This document shows positions 27,337 to 38,381 of a DNA stretch of 64,000 bases, one piece after another. Position 1 is the first letter of the stretch; every line of letters begins with the position of its first letter. The translations under genes and the position numbers were made by a program. Origin of the DNA: Rickettsiella grylli (GTDB lineage Bacteria > Pseudomonadota > Gammaproteobacteria > Diplorickettsiales > Diplorickettsiaceae); the NCBI RefSeq assembly GCF_000168295.1, contig NZ_AAQJ02000001.1, forward strand, positions 1,079,001 through 1,143,000, given 5' to 3'. The notes below the pieces were generated by a model that had not been told where the DNA came from, did not search any database, and saw nothing but the letters and a program-made list of their open reading frames with translations.

Positions 27337-27855
27337 ATGTTAAAAAAAATATTGTTTACGCTCTCTATTTTTCTCTTTATGTTTTTTGAAAATGGGGCAC
27401 ACGCTACGTATTTTGAAATTTCAAACGATCCGCTACACGATTATCATAATGAAATTAAACAATCTGAAATGCGTGCTTCACAAGCCATTCTAAATACTTT
27501 AAAATCCACAGAGTCTGATAGCCTCCCCCTCAACGAAGCGCAAACACCCTCTCAGTCCTCTTCAAAAAAACCAATACCGCATTCAAATCACCCCAATACC
27601 GATAAAGCCTTTACGCCAGCAGAAAATATTTCTGCTTCTGCAACGCACCCCAACAAAAACCCTTGGCTTCAGCCTAATCCGTGGGCAAAAAGCACACCGA
27701 CTATTTGGGAAAAAAATGTCAAAATGAACCCTTATGCCAATATCCCTGTCCCTGGACCTTTACCGTCTTCAAAAAATACCGTTCCGAGTCCTCCAAATAT
27801 TTTTTTACCGCAAGTCGCCCCTGCAAACAACCCGTCATCGAATGCCAATGACTAA
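27337..27855 (+). CDS. small exported Pro/Asn-rich protein between icmW and icmX
   Basis: 172 residues from ATG 27337, which has GGAGG nine bases upstream (the earlier in-frame GTG 27328 overlaps icmW). A clear signal peptide (LKKILFTLSIFLFMFF, cleavage after AHA, about residue 23) precedes a low-complexity mature part rich in Pro, Asn and Ser, including NPWLQPNPWAK. No cysteine lipobox. Its place inside the icmW-icmX unit suggests a periplasmic role linked to the secretion machine; that is inference. No family recognised. Confidence 0.75.
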   Translation: MLKKILFTLSIFLFMFFENGAHATYFEISNDPLHDYHNEIKQSEMRASQAILNTLKSTESDSLPLNEAQTPSQSSSKKPIPHSNHPNTDKAFTPAENISASATHPNKNPWLQPNPWAKSTPTIWEKNVKMNPYANIPVPGPLPSSKNTVPSPPNIFLPQVAPANNPSSNAND

Positions 27856-27889
27856 AAAATTTACTCTCAAACGCCATGAGGATGTTATG

Positions 27890-28912
27890 ATGTACCCATC
27901 AAAAATAAAAAAAATTAAAATCCATTTCATCCGTATTTTTCTAACGTTACCCTTTTTATTCGCTTTACCTTGCTATGCCGATATAGATCCCATTCCACCA
28001 CTTAATCTCACGGCCCTGAGCATAAAAAAGTTAGTAGCGGGTTATGGTAGCGAGGCGATCTCAAAAAAATTAATGAACCTGGCACCCGCGGATGATGCCT
28101 TAACGATTGTCATTAACACTGCTCAAGCGGCTTATTTGCTCCATCCAAGCTCACCTTTGGTGAGTCCTTTGACACAGCAATTATTAAAACAATCGGCTGA
28201 CTTAATGGATAATATCAATAATAAAGTAGTACTTACCTGGGAGCCTTACCAACAATCTAATCCGAATGTGGAACAAAATCCTTTAGGCTCAATCGACATT
28301 AATAGTTTATTACAACCTATCAGCTACAATCCTACTGAAGAAACCGTTGCTAAAAATGTTATTCATGCCTTAACCAATACGTTAACACCTGTAAACACCA
28401 TTAATTTTAATCAATGGGCTGCTCATTTAGAGGGAGATAAACAAACTAATTTAAAAATTAAACTCAGTGAAAAACCGGTTAAAGAGTATCTTGCTACGCT
28501 ACGTCGCTATTTAACCACACAAAGTATAGCGCTCAGTAATTTTTATCAATTATATACCGAACGTCAACCCATCTGTCCTCGCAACGTTGATCCTGCACTT
28601 CAGCCGGTGCTCATGACATTAATGCGTCAAACCCATGCGCCAGTCAGCCCATTAAAACTAGAAAATTTTATGGCTACACGTAGAATTCTTGATAAAAATT
28701 GGTATGAAAACTTAATCAAGGAAAATCCTGCGACCTTACAACGCGAACAAACTGAGCTACTCGCTGAAAATCTAGCCGAAAGCTATCATACACGGATGAC
28801 ATTAGAACGTTTACTCGCTACTATGTCGGTTCTAGTCCTTGAACTTAACAGTAATGAACGTGCACAATTACAGAATCAGACACAAGCACTTCTTAATTCG
28901 AATCATAATTAA
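27890..28912 (+). CDS. icmX: Dot/Icm periplasmic protein IcmX
   Basis: Periplasmic protein needed for Dot/Icm pore formation in Legionella. 340 residues here, shorter than the ~466 of Legionella. Start ATG 27890 (or 27887) is placed by GAGGA just upstream; the frame is open earlier but overlaps the preceding gene. Signal peptide about 1-29 (IFLTLPFLFALPCYA). The C-terminal half (RRYLTTQSIALSNFYQLYTERQ and ESYHTRMTLERLLATMSVLV) matches IcmX as I remember it. Third gene of the icmW unit. Confidence 0.82.
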   Translation: MYPSKIKKIKIHFIRIFLTLPFLFALPCYADIDPIPPLNLTALSIKKLVAGYGSEAISKKLMNLAPADDALTIVINTAQAAYLLHPSSPLVSPLTQQLLKQSADLMDNINNKVVLTWEPYQQSNPNVEQNPLGSIDINSLLQPISYNPTEETVAKNVIHALTNTLTPVNTINFNQWAAHLEGDKQTNLKIKLSEKPVKEYLATLRRYLTTQSIALSNFYQLYTERQPICPRNVDPALQPVLMTLMRQTHAPVSPLKLENFMATRRILDKNWYENLIKENPATLQREQTELLAENLAESYHTRMTLERLLATMSVLVLELNSNERAQLQNQTQALLNSNHN

Positions 28913-28936
28913 GCATCATTTTTGTTTATAAATGAC

Positions 28937-30814
28937 ATGGACCTCAATAATAGCCGATGTTCTTTATTAGTCCGGATTAATTCTCCCCAGCAGTTGCGTG
29001 AACTCGCACCCGCGCAACTGCCTCAATTAGCCGCTGAATTAAGAACATTTCTTATTCAAACACTGAATCAATGTGGTGGCCATTTTGCAGCGAACTTAGG
29101 TACCGTAGAACTTACTCTTGCATTGCATTATGTGTTTAACACGCCTCATGATGCTATTATTTGGGATGTGGGTCATCAGGCTTACGCGCATAAGATACTG
29201 ACTGGTCGTCGCGACCAATTAGATAGCATTCGAAAAACACATGGTTTAGCGCCTTTTCCCTCCCGAAATGAAAGTCTATTTGATAGTTTTGGTGTGGGTC
29301 ATTCAAGCACGTCTATCAGTGCTGCATTAGGTTTTAGTATCGCAGCAAAAAAAAACAATACGAAACAAAAAGCCATTGCGGTCATTGGAGATGGTGCATT
29401 AACTGCGGGTATGGCTTTTGAAGCGTTAAATCATGCGGGCGATATTCATGCCGATCTACTCGTCGTACTCAATGATAACGACATGTCCATCTCTAACAAT
29501 GTAGGTGCTTTATCTAATTATTTTGCCCGCATATTATCCAGTAAACTTTATTCAAGCGTTAGAGCAGGTAGTAAAAAAATTTTGGAATCCATTCCTCGCA
29601 TTCGTAAGCTGGCTAAGCGCACTGAAGAACATGTTAAAGGGATGTTCGTACCCGGTACTTTGTTTGAGGAGCTTGGTTTTAATTATATTGGCCCCCTTGA
29701 CGGACATGATTTACCTTTATTACTGAATACGTTTAAAAATTTACGTCAACTCCAAGGACCACAGTTCGTTCATGTCATCACGACCAAAGGTCGTGGGTAT
29801 AAGCCAGCCGAAGAAAATCCAATCGCTTATCATGCCGTTAATCCACATTTTTTAACATGCAATTCAACAAAAACGAATCCGATAAAACCAAAAACGTATG
29901 CCAACATTTTTGGGCGATGGATTTGTGATATGGCGGCTATCGATGAACGCTTAATTGCCATTACACCGGCCATGCGTGAAGGCTCCGATCTCGTCGAATT
30001 TTCCGAACGTTACCCCGACCGTTACTTTGACGTTGGCATTGCTGAACAACATGCGGTTACTTTGGCAGCGGGGCTCGCTTGCGCCGGTCTAAAACCTGTT
30101 GTTGCTATTTACTCGACCTTTCTGCAACGCGCTTATGATCAATTAATACATGACGTCGCGTTACAAAATCTACCCGTATTGTTTGCTTTAGACCGTGCTG
30201 GAATTGTTGGTGGTGACGGCGCTACGCATCAGGGTTGTTTTGACCTATCGTATTTACGCTGTATTCCTCACATGACCCTGATGACCCCTAGTAATGAAAA
30301 CGAATTAAGACAAATGCTTTATACCGGCTTTCACCTTTCAACACCTTGTGCAGTACGTTATCCACGCGGGGTGGGTGTAGGGGCTACGATTCAGCAAGAA
30401 ATGTCGTTATTACCTCTCGGTCAAGCTGAAATCTGTCGAAAAGGCCAAACGATCGCATTACTCGCCTTTGGCTCCCTGCTCCATCCTGCACTTCACATCG
30501 GGGATCAGTTGGATGCGACAGTCATCAATATGCGCTTCGTTAAACCTTTAGACGAAAAAATGCTATCCCGTTTAGCAAAAACGCATCGCTTATTGGTCAC
30601 CTTAGAAGAAAATGTTAAGGTAGGTGGGGCCGGATCGGCAGTCAGTGAGTTTTTACATCAGCAGGGTATTTTTTGTGACTTATTGATATTAGGGCTCCCT
30701 GATGAATTTATTGAACATGGCGATCCCTCTGTATTGCTTGCTCAAGCTGAATTAGAAACGACAGCGCTGATGTCTTTAATTAAACAACGACTAGCGCTAT
30801 CCCTTACTTTTTAG
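28937..30814 (+). CDS. dxs: 1-deoxy-D-xylulose-5-phosphate synthase
   Basis: TPP enzyme joining pyruvate and glyceraldehyde 3-phosphate, first step of the MEP isoprenoid pathway. 625 residues (E. coli 620). Motifs: [18 protein letters not shown], the TPP site [18 protein letters not shown] with its NDNDMSIS partner, and transketolase segment [17 protein letters not shown] and [18 protein letters not shown] 28937 is chosen over a TTG at 28922; no strong ribosome-binding site precedes it. It lies 24 bases after icmX. Confidence 0.96.
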   Translation: MDLNNSRCSLLVRINSPQQLRELAPAQLPQLAAELRTFLIQTLNQCGGHFAANLGTVELTLALHYVFNTPHDAIIWDVGHQAYAHKILTGRRDQLDSIRKTHGLAPFPSRNESLFDSFGVGHSSTSISAALGFSIAAKKNNTKQKAIAVIGDGALTAGMAFEALNHAGDIHADLLVVLNDNDMSISNNVGALSNYFARILSSKLYSSVRAGSKKILESIPRIRKLAKRTEEHVKGMFVPGTLFEELGFNYIGPLDGHDLPLLLNTFKNLRQLQGPQFVHVITTKGRGYKPAEENPIAYHAVNPHFLTCNSTKTNPIKPKTYANIFGRWICDMAAIDERLIAITPAMREGSDLVEFSERYPDRYFDVGIAEQHAVTLAAGLACAGLKPVVAIYSTFLQRAYDQLIHDVALQNLPVLFALDRAGIVGGDGATHQGCFDLSYLRCIPHMTLMTPSNENELRQMLYTGFHLSTPCAVRYPRGVGVGATIQQEMSLLPLGQAEICRKGQTIALLAFGSLLHPALHIGDQLDATVINMRFVKPLDEKMLSRLAKTHRLLVTLEENVKVGGAGSAVSEFLHQQGIFCDLLILGLPDEFIEHGDPSVLLAQAELETTALMSLIKQRLALSLTF

Positions 30815-30881
30815 TACAGTGAGCACATTCTAAGCTTTCGTCCAAAACGTGAGTAAAGCGCATTGAGATTTTTTTAACGTT

Positions 30882-33584
30882 ATGATTTCTAAGCTTTTAA
30901 GTAAATGGGTTCCCAGTCGTAATCAACGATTATTAAAACAATTCGAAAAAAATGTAGCGGCGATTAATCAGTTAGAACCCCGCATGCAACGTTTGTCTGA
31001 CACACAACTGCAAGCCAAAACCGCCGAATTCAAAGCCCGTTTAAACGATGGTTGTTCTTTAGATGAGCTTCTTATAGAAGCCTTTGCGGTGGTACGTGAA
31101 GTCAGTGTTCGTGTATTAGGTTTACGCCATTTCGATGTGCAATTAATTGGTGGCATGGTTTTGCACCGTGGAAAAATTGCTGAAATGCGCACAGGTGAAG
31201 GTAAAACGTTAGTCGCAACCCTTCCTGCTTATTTGAACGCGCTCAGTGGTTTAGGTGTCCACATCGTTACTGTCAATGATTATTTAGCACAACGCGATGC
31301 AGAATGGATGAGGCCTGTTTATTCCTTTTTAGGCTTAAGTACGGGGGTCATCGTATCGGATCTTCCTCTACCAGAACGCCAAGCCGCGTATGCGGCGGAT
31401 ATTACGTATGGGACCAATAACGAATTTGGCTTTGATTATTTGCGTGATAACATGGCTTTTTCATTGGCAGAGAAGTCACAACGTCTTTTAAATTTTGCCA
31501 TTGTGGATGAAGTCGATTCCATTTTAATTGATGAAGCACGCACGCCGTTAATTATTTCTGGTGCAAGTGAAGAAAGTTCTGAACTTTATATTAAAATCGA
31601 TCACATTATTCCTCAGCTCGTTTTGAGAAAAGAAGAAGAGGGTCCTGGCGATTTTTATCTCGACGAAAAAACCAAACACGCTTATTTAACGGAAGAAGGA
31701 CACCAGAAAGTAGAAGAACTGTTAGTCAAACAAGGTTTATTAAAGCCGGGTGAGAATCTCTATCATCTCACAACGATTGGATTAATGCATCATGTGTATG
31801 CAGCGCTTCGCGCACATTATTTATTTCATCGTGATGTTGATTATATCGTGCAAAATAATCAAGTTGTTATTGTCGATGAGCATACAGGGCGTTTAATGTC
31901 CGGTCGACGTTGGTCCGATGGTTTACATCAAGCGGTCGAAGCAAAAGAAAAGACGCACATCCAAAATGAAAATCAAACCTTAGCGTCTATTACGTTCCAA
32001 AATTACTTTCGCCTCTATCATAAATTGGCAGGAATGACAGGCACCGCCGATACGGAAGCCTATGAATTTCAACAAATTTATAATTTAGAAGTCGTTGTTA
32101 TTCCGACCCATTTGCCCATTTCACGGCTTGATTTAGCGGATCAAATTTATCTCACCAAAGATGAAAAATTTAATGCCATCATTGATGATATTAAAGCCTG
32201 TCGTGCACGACAACAACCTATATTAGTCGGCACAGCATCCATTGAGACATCAGAATATTTATCACGGTTATTACAGCGAGAAAACATTCCCCATCAAGTC
32301 CTTAATGCCAAATTTCACGAAAAAGAAGCTCAAATTATTGCCGAAGCAGGTCGGCCCGGGACAGTGACCATTGCAACGAATATGGCGGGTCGTGGAACGG
32401 ATATTGTTTTAGGAGGCAATTTAAAAGCTGAACTTGCTGCGTTGCCGCGTAATACGTCTGCAAAAGAAATCGAACGACATAAACGCAACTGGCAAAAAAG
32501 ACATGATGAGGTCATTGCAGCCGGCGGTTTGCATATTATTGGTAGTGAGCGTCATGAATCACGTCGGATTGACAATCAATTGAGAGGACGTTCTGGTCGG
32601 CAAGGTGATCCGGGTTCTTCACGTTTTTATTTGTCACTACACGATAATCTCATGCGAATATTTGCCTCGGATCGTGTTGCGATGATTATGCAAAAAATTG
32701 GAATGCAGCCCGGTGAAGCGATAGAACATCGCTGGATCACGCGCGCGATAGAAAATGCACAACGTAAAGTTGAAGGACGTAACTTTGATGTACGCAAACA
32801 ATTATTAGAATTTGACAACGTCGCTAATGAACAACGTAAAGTGATTTATGAACAACGTCACGAATTATTAGCGACTGAGGATATTTCACCGGTCATTCAT
32901 AACCTTTGGGCTGATGTTATTTACCGTGTTATTGAACAACATGTCCCTCCTCAAAGCCTAGAAGAAGAATGGGATATTCCTGGTTTAAAAAATCAGTTAA
33001 AGCAAGACTTTTGTCTGGATTTACCCATTGATACTTGGTTAAAAGACCCTCATTTTCTGGAAGAAAATCTTCGTGAAAAAATAACCCAAGCGGCTCAAAA
33101 TGCCTATGTTGAAAAAGAAAATCTGTTTGGTTCGGCGACGCTCCGTCAAGTTGAAAAAACATTAATGCTACAAACCCTTGATACGTTGTGGAAAGAACAT
33201 CTCGCCGCTATGGATCATTTACGCCAGGGGATTCATCTTCGTGGTTATGCACAAAAAAATCCAAAACAAGAATACAAACGTGAATCGTTTATATTATTTT
33301 CTGAACTTTTAGATCAGTTAAAATATCAAGTCACAAGCTTGCTCAGTTGTCTGCAAATGAGCACCCCTGAAGATGCGATGCGTTTAGAAGAACAGCGACG
33401 TCAACAAATTCCACAACTTCTTGATTTTCAGCACCACCCGTTATATACCCCAAATAACGCTGAAACCGCTGAAACAACCTTTCCACAGACTACACAGCGT
33501 CATTTTAATAAAATAGGGCGTAATGATCCGTGCCCTTGTCAGTCTGGAAAAAAATATAAATATTGTCATGGTCAAATCCATTAA
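30882..33584 (+). CDS. secA: protein translocase ATPase SecA
   Basis: Motor of Sec-dependent export. 900 residues (E. coli 901). Walker A in [13 protein letters not shown], Walker [21 protein letters not shown], the [15 protein letters not shown] segment and [10 protein letters not shown] are intact. The C-terminal SEC-C zinc finger [13 protein letters not shown], which binds SecB and lipid, is present. It stands alone between dxs and map; no secM is visible. Confidence 0.98.
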   Translation: MISKLLSKWVPSRNQRLLKQFEKNVAAINQLEPRMQRLSDTQLQAKTAEFKARLNDGCSLDELLIEAFAVVREVSVRVLGLRHFDVQLIGGMVLHRGKIAEMRTGEGKTLVATLPAYLNALSGLGVHIVTVNDYLAQRDAEWMRPVYSFLGLSTGVIVSDLPLPERQAAYAADITYGTNNEFGFDYLRDNMAFSLAEKSQRLLNFAIVDEVDSILIDEARTPLIISGASEESSELYIKIDHIIPQLVLRKEEEGPGDFYLDEKTKHAYLTEEGHQKVEELLVKQGLLKPGENLYHLTTIGLMHHVYAALRAHYLFHRDVDYIVQNNQVVIVDEHTGRLMSGRRWSDGLHQAVEAKEKTHIQNENQTLASITFQNYFRLYHKLAGMTGTADTEAYEFQQIYNLEVVVIPTHLPISRLDLADQIYLTKDEKFNAIIDDIKACRARQQPILVGTASIETSEYLSRLLQRENIPHQVLNAKFHEKEAQIIAEAGRPGTVTIATNMAGRGTDIVLGGNLKAELAALPRNTSAKEIERHKRNWQKRHDEVIAAGGLHIIGSERHESRRIDNQLRGRSGRQGDPGSSRFYLSLHDNLMRIFASDRVAMIMQKIGMQPGEAIEHRWITRAIENAQRKVEGRNFDVRKQLLEFDNVANEQRKVIYEQRHELLATEDISPVIHNLWADVIYRVIEQHVPPQSLEEEWDIPGLKNQLKQDFCLDLPIDTWLKDPHFLEENLREKITQAAQNAYVEKENLFGSATLRQVEKTLMLQTLDTLWKEHLAAMDHLRQGIHLRGYAQKNPKQEYKRESFILFSELLDQLKYQVTSLLSCLQMSTPEDAMRLEEQRRQQIPQLLDFQHHPLYTPNNAETAETTFPQTTQRHFNKIGRNDPCPCQSGKKYKYCHGQIH

Positions 33585-33611
33585 TTTATGAGCTTCAATT
33601 AAAAACGTATT

Positions 33612-34388
33612 ATGTCATCGATTATTATAAAAACAGCATTAGAAATTGAAAAAATGAAGGCTGCAGGTCGATTGGCTGCAGAAGTTTTGGAAATGATTGA
33701 ACCGCATGTAAAAGCAGGCGTTACCACCAATCAGCTAAACAAAATCTGTCACGATTACATTGTCAATGAACAACACGCCATTCCTGCGCCTTTAAATTAC
33801 CGCGGTTTTCCTAAATCAATTTGTACGTCTATCAATCATCAAGTGTGCCATGGGATTCCCAGCGATCGGGTGTTAAAAACGGGAGATATGCTTAATATTG
33901 ACGTGACGGTTATTAAAGATGGTTACCACGGGGATACCAGTAAAATGTTTTTTGTTGGAAAACCTTCGATATTAGCGCAACGTTTATCCAGGGTCACTCA
34001 AGAATGTTTATATAAAGCCATACAATTAGTCAAACCCGGTATTCATCTCGGTGATATTGGCGCGTGCATACAACATTTTGCGGAATCAGAAGGCTTTTCG
34101 GTCGTACGTGAATATTGTGGCCATGGGATTGGTCGAATATTTCACGAAGATCTGCAAGTACTCCATTATGGTCAGGCAGGAACAGGAGTCCAACTCGTTC
34201 CTGGTATGACATTCACCATTGAACCTATGATCAATGCTGGTAAGCGTTTTGTTAAGCTGATGCCTGACCATTGGACGGTGGTTACCAAAGATCATAGTTT
34301 ATCCGCACAATGGGAACACACCTTGCTGGTTACCTCAAATGGATACGACGTATTCACAAAACGCAAGGAAGAACAAACTATTATTTGA
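33612..34388 (+). CDS. map: methionine aminopeptidase type I
   Basis: Removes N-terminal Met from nascent proteins. 258 residues (E. coli 264). Metal ligands are seen in NIDVTVIKDGYHGDTSKMF (two Asp), GHGIGRIFHE (His), FTIEPMIN (Glu) and WEHTLLV (Glu). It begins 27 bases after secA, so it is probably cotranscribed. No clear ribosome-binding site. Confidence 0.96.
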   Translation: MSSIIIKTALEIEKMKAAGRLAAEVLEMIEPHVKAGVTTNQLNKICHDYIVNEQHAIPAPLNYRGFPKSICTSINHQVCHGIPSDRVLKTGDMLNIDVTVIKDGYHGDTSKMFFVGKPSILAQRLSRVTQECLYKAIQLVKPGIHLGDIGACIQHFAESEGFSVVREYCGHGIGRIFHEDLQVLHYGQAGTGVQLVPGMTFTIEPMINAGKRFVKLMPDHWTVVTKDHSLSAQWEHTLLVTSNGYDVFTKRKEEQTII

Positions 34389-34431
34389 ATAATAAAAAAT
34401 CGGATAACCCATTGATATTCATCCCTATTTC

Positions 34432-34458
34432 TTGCTTTTTTTGGTAGTCACGTATACT
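34432..34458 (+). promoter_or_regulatory. possible promoter of dapD
   Basis: TTGCTT and TATACT (a good -10) are 15 bases apart, a short spacer. They lie 37 bases before the dapD ATG, in the map-dapD gap. Confidence 0.35.
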
Positions 34459-34494
34459 TTGATTGATCATTCAAATTGGAATATAACCGCGTTT

Positions 34495-35316
34495 ATGGAA
34501 TCTTTAAAAACGATCGTCGAAACAACGTATAAAAATATCAATAAAATGGATGCAGAAACCATTCATCCTGCACATCAATCGGCTGTTTTAGAAGTAATTG
34601 AATTACTTAATCAAGGTAAGTTGCGTGTCGCTGAGAAAAAACACAATCAATGGTTCGTTCATACCTGGGTAAAAGAAGCGATTTTATTATTTTTTCGATT
34701 AAGCAAAAATGCACACATCGATGCGGGATATACCCATTACTTTGATAAAATTCCATTAAAATTTTCACATTACACTAAAAAGCAATTTGAAGAACAAGGT
34801 TTACGTATCGTACCCAATGCTTCTGTTCGACAAGGCGCTTATATTGCTAAAAATACTATCCTTATGCCATCCTTTGTCAATATAGGTGCTTATGTCGATG
34901 AAGGAAGCCTGATCGATACGTGGGCAACCGTAGGCTCCTGCGCACAAATTGGAAAAAATGTTCATGTATCGGGTGGCGTTGGAATTGGTGGTGTACTCGA
35001 GCCTTTACAAGCGAAACCCACCATTATTGAAGATCATTGTTTTATTGGAGCACGCTCAGAAATTGTAGAGGGTGTCATTGTTAAAGAAAATAGTGTGATT
35101 GGGATGGGTGTGTTTATTGGACGCAGTACACCTATTTATAACCGTACGACAGATGAAATTACTTATGGTCAAGTTCCTGCAGGTTCAGTCGTTCTCGCAG
35201 GAAGCCTTCCCTCCAAAACAGGAAAGTGCCAATTAAATTGCGCTGTTATTATCAAACAAATTGATAGTCGCATCCGTGCTAACGTAGCTATTAATGAGTT
35301 ACTGAGAGCGTATTGA
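34495..35316 (+). CDS. dapD: tetrahydrodipicolinate N-succinyltransferase
   Basis: Succinyl-CoA-dependent step of the lysine/meso-diaminopimelate pathway. 273 residues (E. coli 274). Left-handed beta-helix hexapeptide region seen in [36 protein letters not shown] and [15 protein letters not shown] 34495 ([14 protein letters not shown]) gives the family N-terminus; the frame open from 34432 begins with an unlikely TTG. Confidence 0.96.
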   Translation: MESLKTIVETTYKNINKMDAETIHPAHQSAVLEVIELLNQGKLRVAEKKHNQWFVHTWVKEAILLFFRLSKNAHIDAGYTHYFDKIPLKFSHYTKKQFEEQGLRIVPNASVRQGAYIAKNTILMPSFVNIGAYVDEGSLIDTWATVGSCAQIGKNVHVSGGVGIGGVLEPLQAKPTIIEDHCFIGARSEIVEGVIVKENSVIGMGVFIGRSTPIYNRTTDEITYGQVPAGSVVLAGSLPSKTGKCQLNCAVIIKQIDSRIRANVAINELLRAY

Positions 35317-35351
35317 AATTAAATTCATAAATTTTTATAAGGATATTCTTA

Positions 35352-35819
35352 ATGTATCGAAAAATGATTATTGCCAGTTTTTTGCTCAGTTGCTTTAGTG
35401 CTTCTACTTTGGCGATGAGTACGAACCATATGGCGTGTGTTAAAACGAACAAGCAAACGATAGCTGCGTTATTTGATCGCTGGAATACATCACTTAAAAC
35501 GAGAAACCCACTTAAAGTGGATAAAAACTATACTGATAACGCGATCTTGTTGGCCACACTCTCAAGCAAACCACGGGTCACGAGTATTGAACGCATTGAA
35601 TACTTTAAAACGTTCTTAAGCCAACACCCTATTGGAAAAATTGATTCGCGAACGATAAAAATAGGCTGTAATAAAGCCATTGATAGCGGTTTATACACCT
35701 TTACATTAAAAGGTAAGAAAAAACTTCATGCACGCTATACATTTACTTATCTATGGAATGGAAATAAATGGTTGATTTCATCCCACCATTCATCGGAGTT
35801 ACCCAAGAACAAAAAATAA
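35352..35819 (+). CDS. exported SnoaL/DUF4440-like (SgcJ/EcaC family) protein
   Basis: 155 residues with a signal peptide (about 1-21, SFLLSCFSASTLAMS). The mature part fits the SgcJ/EcaC type of the SnoaL-like fold: ALFDRWNTSLKT near its start and ARYTFTYLWNGNKWLISSHHSS at the end. Members are often annotated as Ca/calmodulin kinase II association-domain proteins; function is unknown. AGGA lies 9 bases before ATG 35352. It is followed by the tRNA-Leu gene on the other strand. Confidence 0.7.
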   Translation: MYRKMIIASFLLSCFSASTLAMSTNHMACVKTNKQTIAALFDRWNTSLKTRNPLKVDKNYTDNAILLATLSSKPRVTSIERIEYFKTFLSQHPIGKIDSRTIKIGCNKAIDSGLYTFTLKGKKKLHARYTFTYLWNGNKWLISSHHSSELPKNKK

Positions 35820-35869
35820 CTGGCATTCATAAAAATTTTCTCGCAATAAACACACACAACATTGGTTCA

Positions 35870-35953
35870 TGGTGCCGAAGGCCGGACTCGAACCGGCACA
35901 GCTTTCGCTACCGCCCCCTCAAGACGGCGTGTCTACCATTTCACCACTTCGGC
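35870..35953 (-). tRNA. tRNA-Leu (GAG)
   Basis: An 84-base class II tRNA with GCCGAAG acceptor, CCGTC/GGCGG anticodon arms, loop TTGAGGG (anticodon GAG), a long variable arm, GGTTCGAGTCC T-arm and encoded CCA. It follows secG on the same strand, as in E. coli. Confidence 0.95.
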
Positions 35954-35965
35954 AACGAAAAACGA

Positions 35966-36316
35966 TTAATCGGAAGGGTGCGGATAAGGTGGTTCATGTT
36001 CAAGGCGCGGTGGTTCACTCTGTTGAGCGAACGACGAAGCGTGCCCTCTGTTCACTAAATTTTGGATAGGATCCTGTTTTGCGCGATGTCCTGCAAGATA
36101 ACCTAAACTTAAGCTGGTCATAAAAAATAATAAAGCGAATAACCCCGTTAATTTTAGTAAAAAAGAACTCGAACCCTGACTACCAAAAACGGTCTGCGAA
36201 GCCGCGCTTCCAAACGTTGCGCCTAACTCAGCCCCCTTATCTTGTTGTATCAAGACCAAAGCAATTAACGCTAAGGAAATAATAACATGCATTAAAACTA
36301 AAAACTGCTGTAACAT
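35966..36316 (-). CDS. secG: preprotein translocase subunit SecG
   Basis: Accessory subunit of SecYEG. 116 residues (E. coli 110) with two membrane helices (about 1-20 and 48-70) and the conserved linker DKGAELGATFGSAASQTVFGSQG. The tail is Pro/His-rich (EHEPPYPHPSD). ATG 36316 is chosen because it gives the canonical start; a GTG at 36334 has no ribosome-binding site. It lies between tpiA and tRNA-Leu, a common gammaproteobacterial order. Confidence 0.93.
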   Translation of the reverse strand: MLQQFLVLMHVIISLALIALVLIQQDKGAELGATFGSAASQTVFGSQGSSSFLLKLTGLFALLFFMTSLSLGYLAGHRAKQDPIQNLVNRGHASSFAQQSEPPRLEHEPPYPHPSD

Positions 36317-36340
36317 AAAACAACTTATGGGCACTAAAAT

Positions 36341-37114
36341 TTAACTGTTATGACGTTCAATGGAGGTCATGATTTCATAAATGGATAAAAATTCCGAAGC
36401 ATCTAACGACGCACCACCAATCAAACCGCCATCGATATCAGGCATCTGAAACAATGCGTTAGCATTGCTGATTTTAACACTGCCACCATACAGTATAGGT
36501 AATATTTGCGCAAGGTCCGAATCCACCATTCTAATTTGATCCCGTAAAAATTGATGTATTTCCTGCGCTTGCTCAGGCTCAGCAGATACGCCCGTACCAA
36601 TCGCCCAAACAGGCTCGTAAGCAATGATAGCCTGTGGTAATAAAGGACTCGCATGCGCGATGATTTTTTCTAATTGCGTTTGTAATACGACTTGTGTTTG
36701 ATTCGCTTGACGTTCAGCTAATGTTTCACCCACACAAAGAATGGGCGTCAGTCCCGAGTTTACCGCTAAATTAAATTTCTTTGCGATTTGATCATTGGTT
36801 TCAGCATAATGCTGGCGACGTTCTGAATGACCGAGCAATACATATCGACAACCAAATTCATAGAGCATCAAGCCTGATATTTCACCAGTATAGGGTCCTT
36901 CTGGCTCAGCAGCCATATTTTGCCCTCCCCATTGCAAGGGGCTTTTTTCAAGCATTTTTTGAGTTTTATCAAGGAAAATGTAAGGAGGGCAAACGACCAT
37001 CGTCACATTGGACTGCTCTTTTTTTTCAACATCTCTAAGTGCATTGAGTAATGAAGTGACCGACGTTTTACATCCATTCATCTTCCAATTACCAATAATA
37101 TATTGTCCACGCAT
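36341..37114 (-). CDS. tpiA: triosephosphate isomerase
   Basis: Interconverts dihydroxyacetone phosphate and glyceraldehyde 3-phosphate. 257 residues. Substrate Lys in GNWKMNG, catalytic His in LLGHSERR, catalytic Glu in IAYEPVWAIGTG and the phosphate-binding ILYGGSV are present. AGAGGA lies upstream of ATG 37114. It is 24 bases upstream of secG and probably cotranscribed with it. Confidence 0.97.
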   Translation of the reverse strand: MRGQYIIGNWKMNGCKTSVTSLLNALRDVEKKEQSNVTMVVCPPYIFLDKTQKMLEKSPLQWGGQNMAAEPEGPYTGEISGLMLYEFGCRYVLLGHSERRQHYAETNDQIAKKFNLAVNSGLTPILCVGETLAERQANQTQVVLQTQLEKIIAHASPLLPQAIIAYEPVWAIGTGVSAEPEQAQEIHQFLRDQIRMVDSDLAQILPILYGGSVKISNANALFQMPDIDGGLIGGASLDASEFLSIYEIMTSIERHNS

Positions 37115-37262
37115 TCTTTAAATTCCTCTAAGCCTTTTATTCAATCAATCGTTAGCCTAGCCTATTTCAAAATCTAGTCGTTCGCTCTTTTTAATCCAAA
37201 ACCAATTTCTTTTGTTTGTAAATTTTGAGAATTGACACTGTCACATACATCAATAATAAATT

Positions 37263-38156
37263 TTATTTCGTTGGATTGTATTTATGCCAGTGTAATTTAC
37301 TTCGTAACGTTTCAAAGTAATTATAATCCAAGGGATGAATTAATCGAAGTGGTTTTGTATGTTTTTGAATACTAATGTTAGCACCGACAGGAACGGATAG
37401 ACGTTCTTGACCATCGCAACTTAACCCGGGCGCTGCGGTACTGTGTGTATCGATATGAATGACAATATGACTTTTTGATGAAACAACAATGGGCCTTGCA
37501 CTTAAGGTGTGCGGAAACATAGGAACTAAAACAATAGCCTCCAGTTGTGGATACAAAATCGGACCTCCACCTGATAACGCATAAGCGGTTGATCCGGTTG
37601 GCGTTGCAACAATCAAGCCATCTGCTTGTTGAACACAAACAAATTGATCGTCAATCCTGATGGAAAATTCAATCATTCGTGCGACATTGCCCGGCATCAA
37701 TACCACTTCATTTAAGGCAATGCCACTCGCTTGTTGCACCTTCTCTAATGGCATCGCAATCGTTGCACTCAGTAAAAACCGTTTCTCCTCCTGATAATTT
37801 CCGGTTAATACCTCCCCTATTTTATTTTCTAAATCCTGTGGATGAATATCCGTAAGAAAACCAAGGCGGCCGCGATTGACACCTAATACGGGCGTATTAT
37901 GTTTTACAGCACTATGAGCCGCGTTGATAAGACTTCCATCACCACCCACCACAATCAGCAAATCAACCTTTTGCGCTAACTGATCCCGTGTGCTTGAAAA
38001 CAATCGACGATTTTTAAAACAATATGCAATGTCGTCTTCTATTAAGACTTCATAATGATGAGATTGCAAATAGTCCACGATGACTCTGAGTGTATCACTC
38101 ACGTCTTTCATCCCTTGCCGACCAATCAAACCAATAGTTGTAAAAATTTTACGCAT
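37263..38156 (-). CDS. nadK: NAD kinase
   Basis: Phosphorylates NAD to NADP. 297 residues (E. coli 292). Signature GGDGSLINAAH, then GVNRGRLGFLTDI, ALNEVVL and ATPTGSTAYALSGGGPI. It diverges from grpE across 225 bases, the same nadK-grpE arrangement as in E. coli. Confidence 0.96.
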   Translation of the reverse strand: MRKIFTTIGLIGRQGMKDVSDTLRVIVDYLQSHHYEVLIEDDIAYCFKNRRLFSSTRDQLAQKVDLLIVVGGDGSLINAAHSAVKHNTPVLGVNRGRLGFLTDIHPQDLENKIGEVLTGNYQEEKRFLLSATIAMPLEKVQQASGIALNEVVLMPGNVARMIEFSIRIDDQFVCVQQADGLIVATPTGSTAYALSGGGPILYPQLEAIVLVPMFPHTLSARPIVVSSKSHIVIHIDTHSTAAPGLSCDGQERLSVPVGANISIQKHTKPLRLIHPLDYNYFETLRSKLHWHKYNPTK

Positions 38157-38285
38157 AGTTTTGAGCTCATGAAAAAATCGACAATATCCTGGTCGAAACT
38201 TTTTATCGCGTCAACTCAGGGTATCTTTATATAGTAGTCTTGATTCATTTTTTAGTTAAATTTTAGCGTCAATTTCGATCTCACT

Positions 38286-38314
38286 CTTGAATCCCAACAT
38301 TGAAATCTCCATAA
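38286..38314 (+). promoter_or_regulatory. candidate sigma-32 heat-shock promoter of grpE
   Basis: CTTGAAT and CTCCATAA are 14 bases apart, close to the sigma-32 consensus CTTGAAA and CCCCATNT. It lies 67 bases upstream of grpE. Confidence 0.6.
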
Positions 38315-38381
38315 TTTATGGGTATATCTCTATTTTCTACATGTGTAGATCATTAACTTTTAACAATGGGAGCCGTCAGAA

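Noticed and set aside
27734-27886. Upstream extension of the icmX frame
   Set aside because: It overlaps the preceding exported-protein gene in another frame and lacks a ribosome-binding site; the start near 27890 has GAGGA and a signal peptide.
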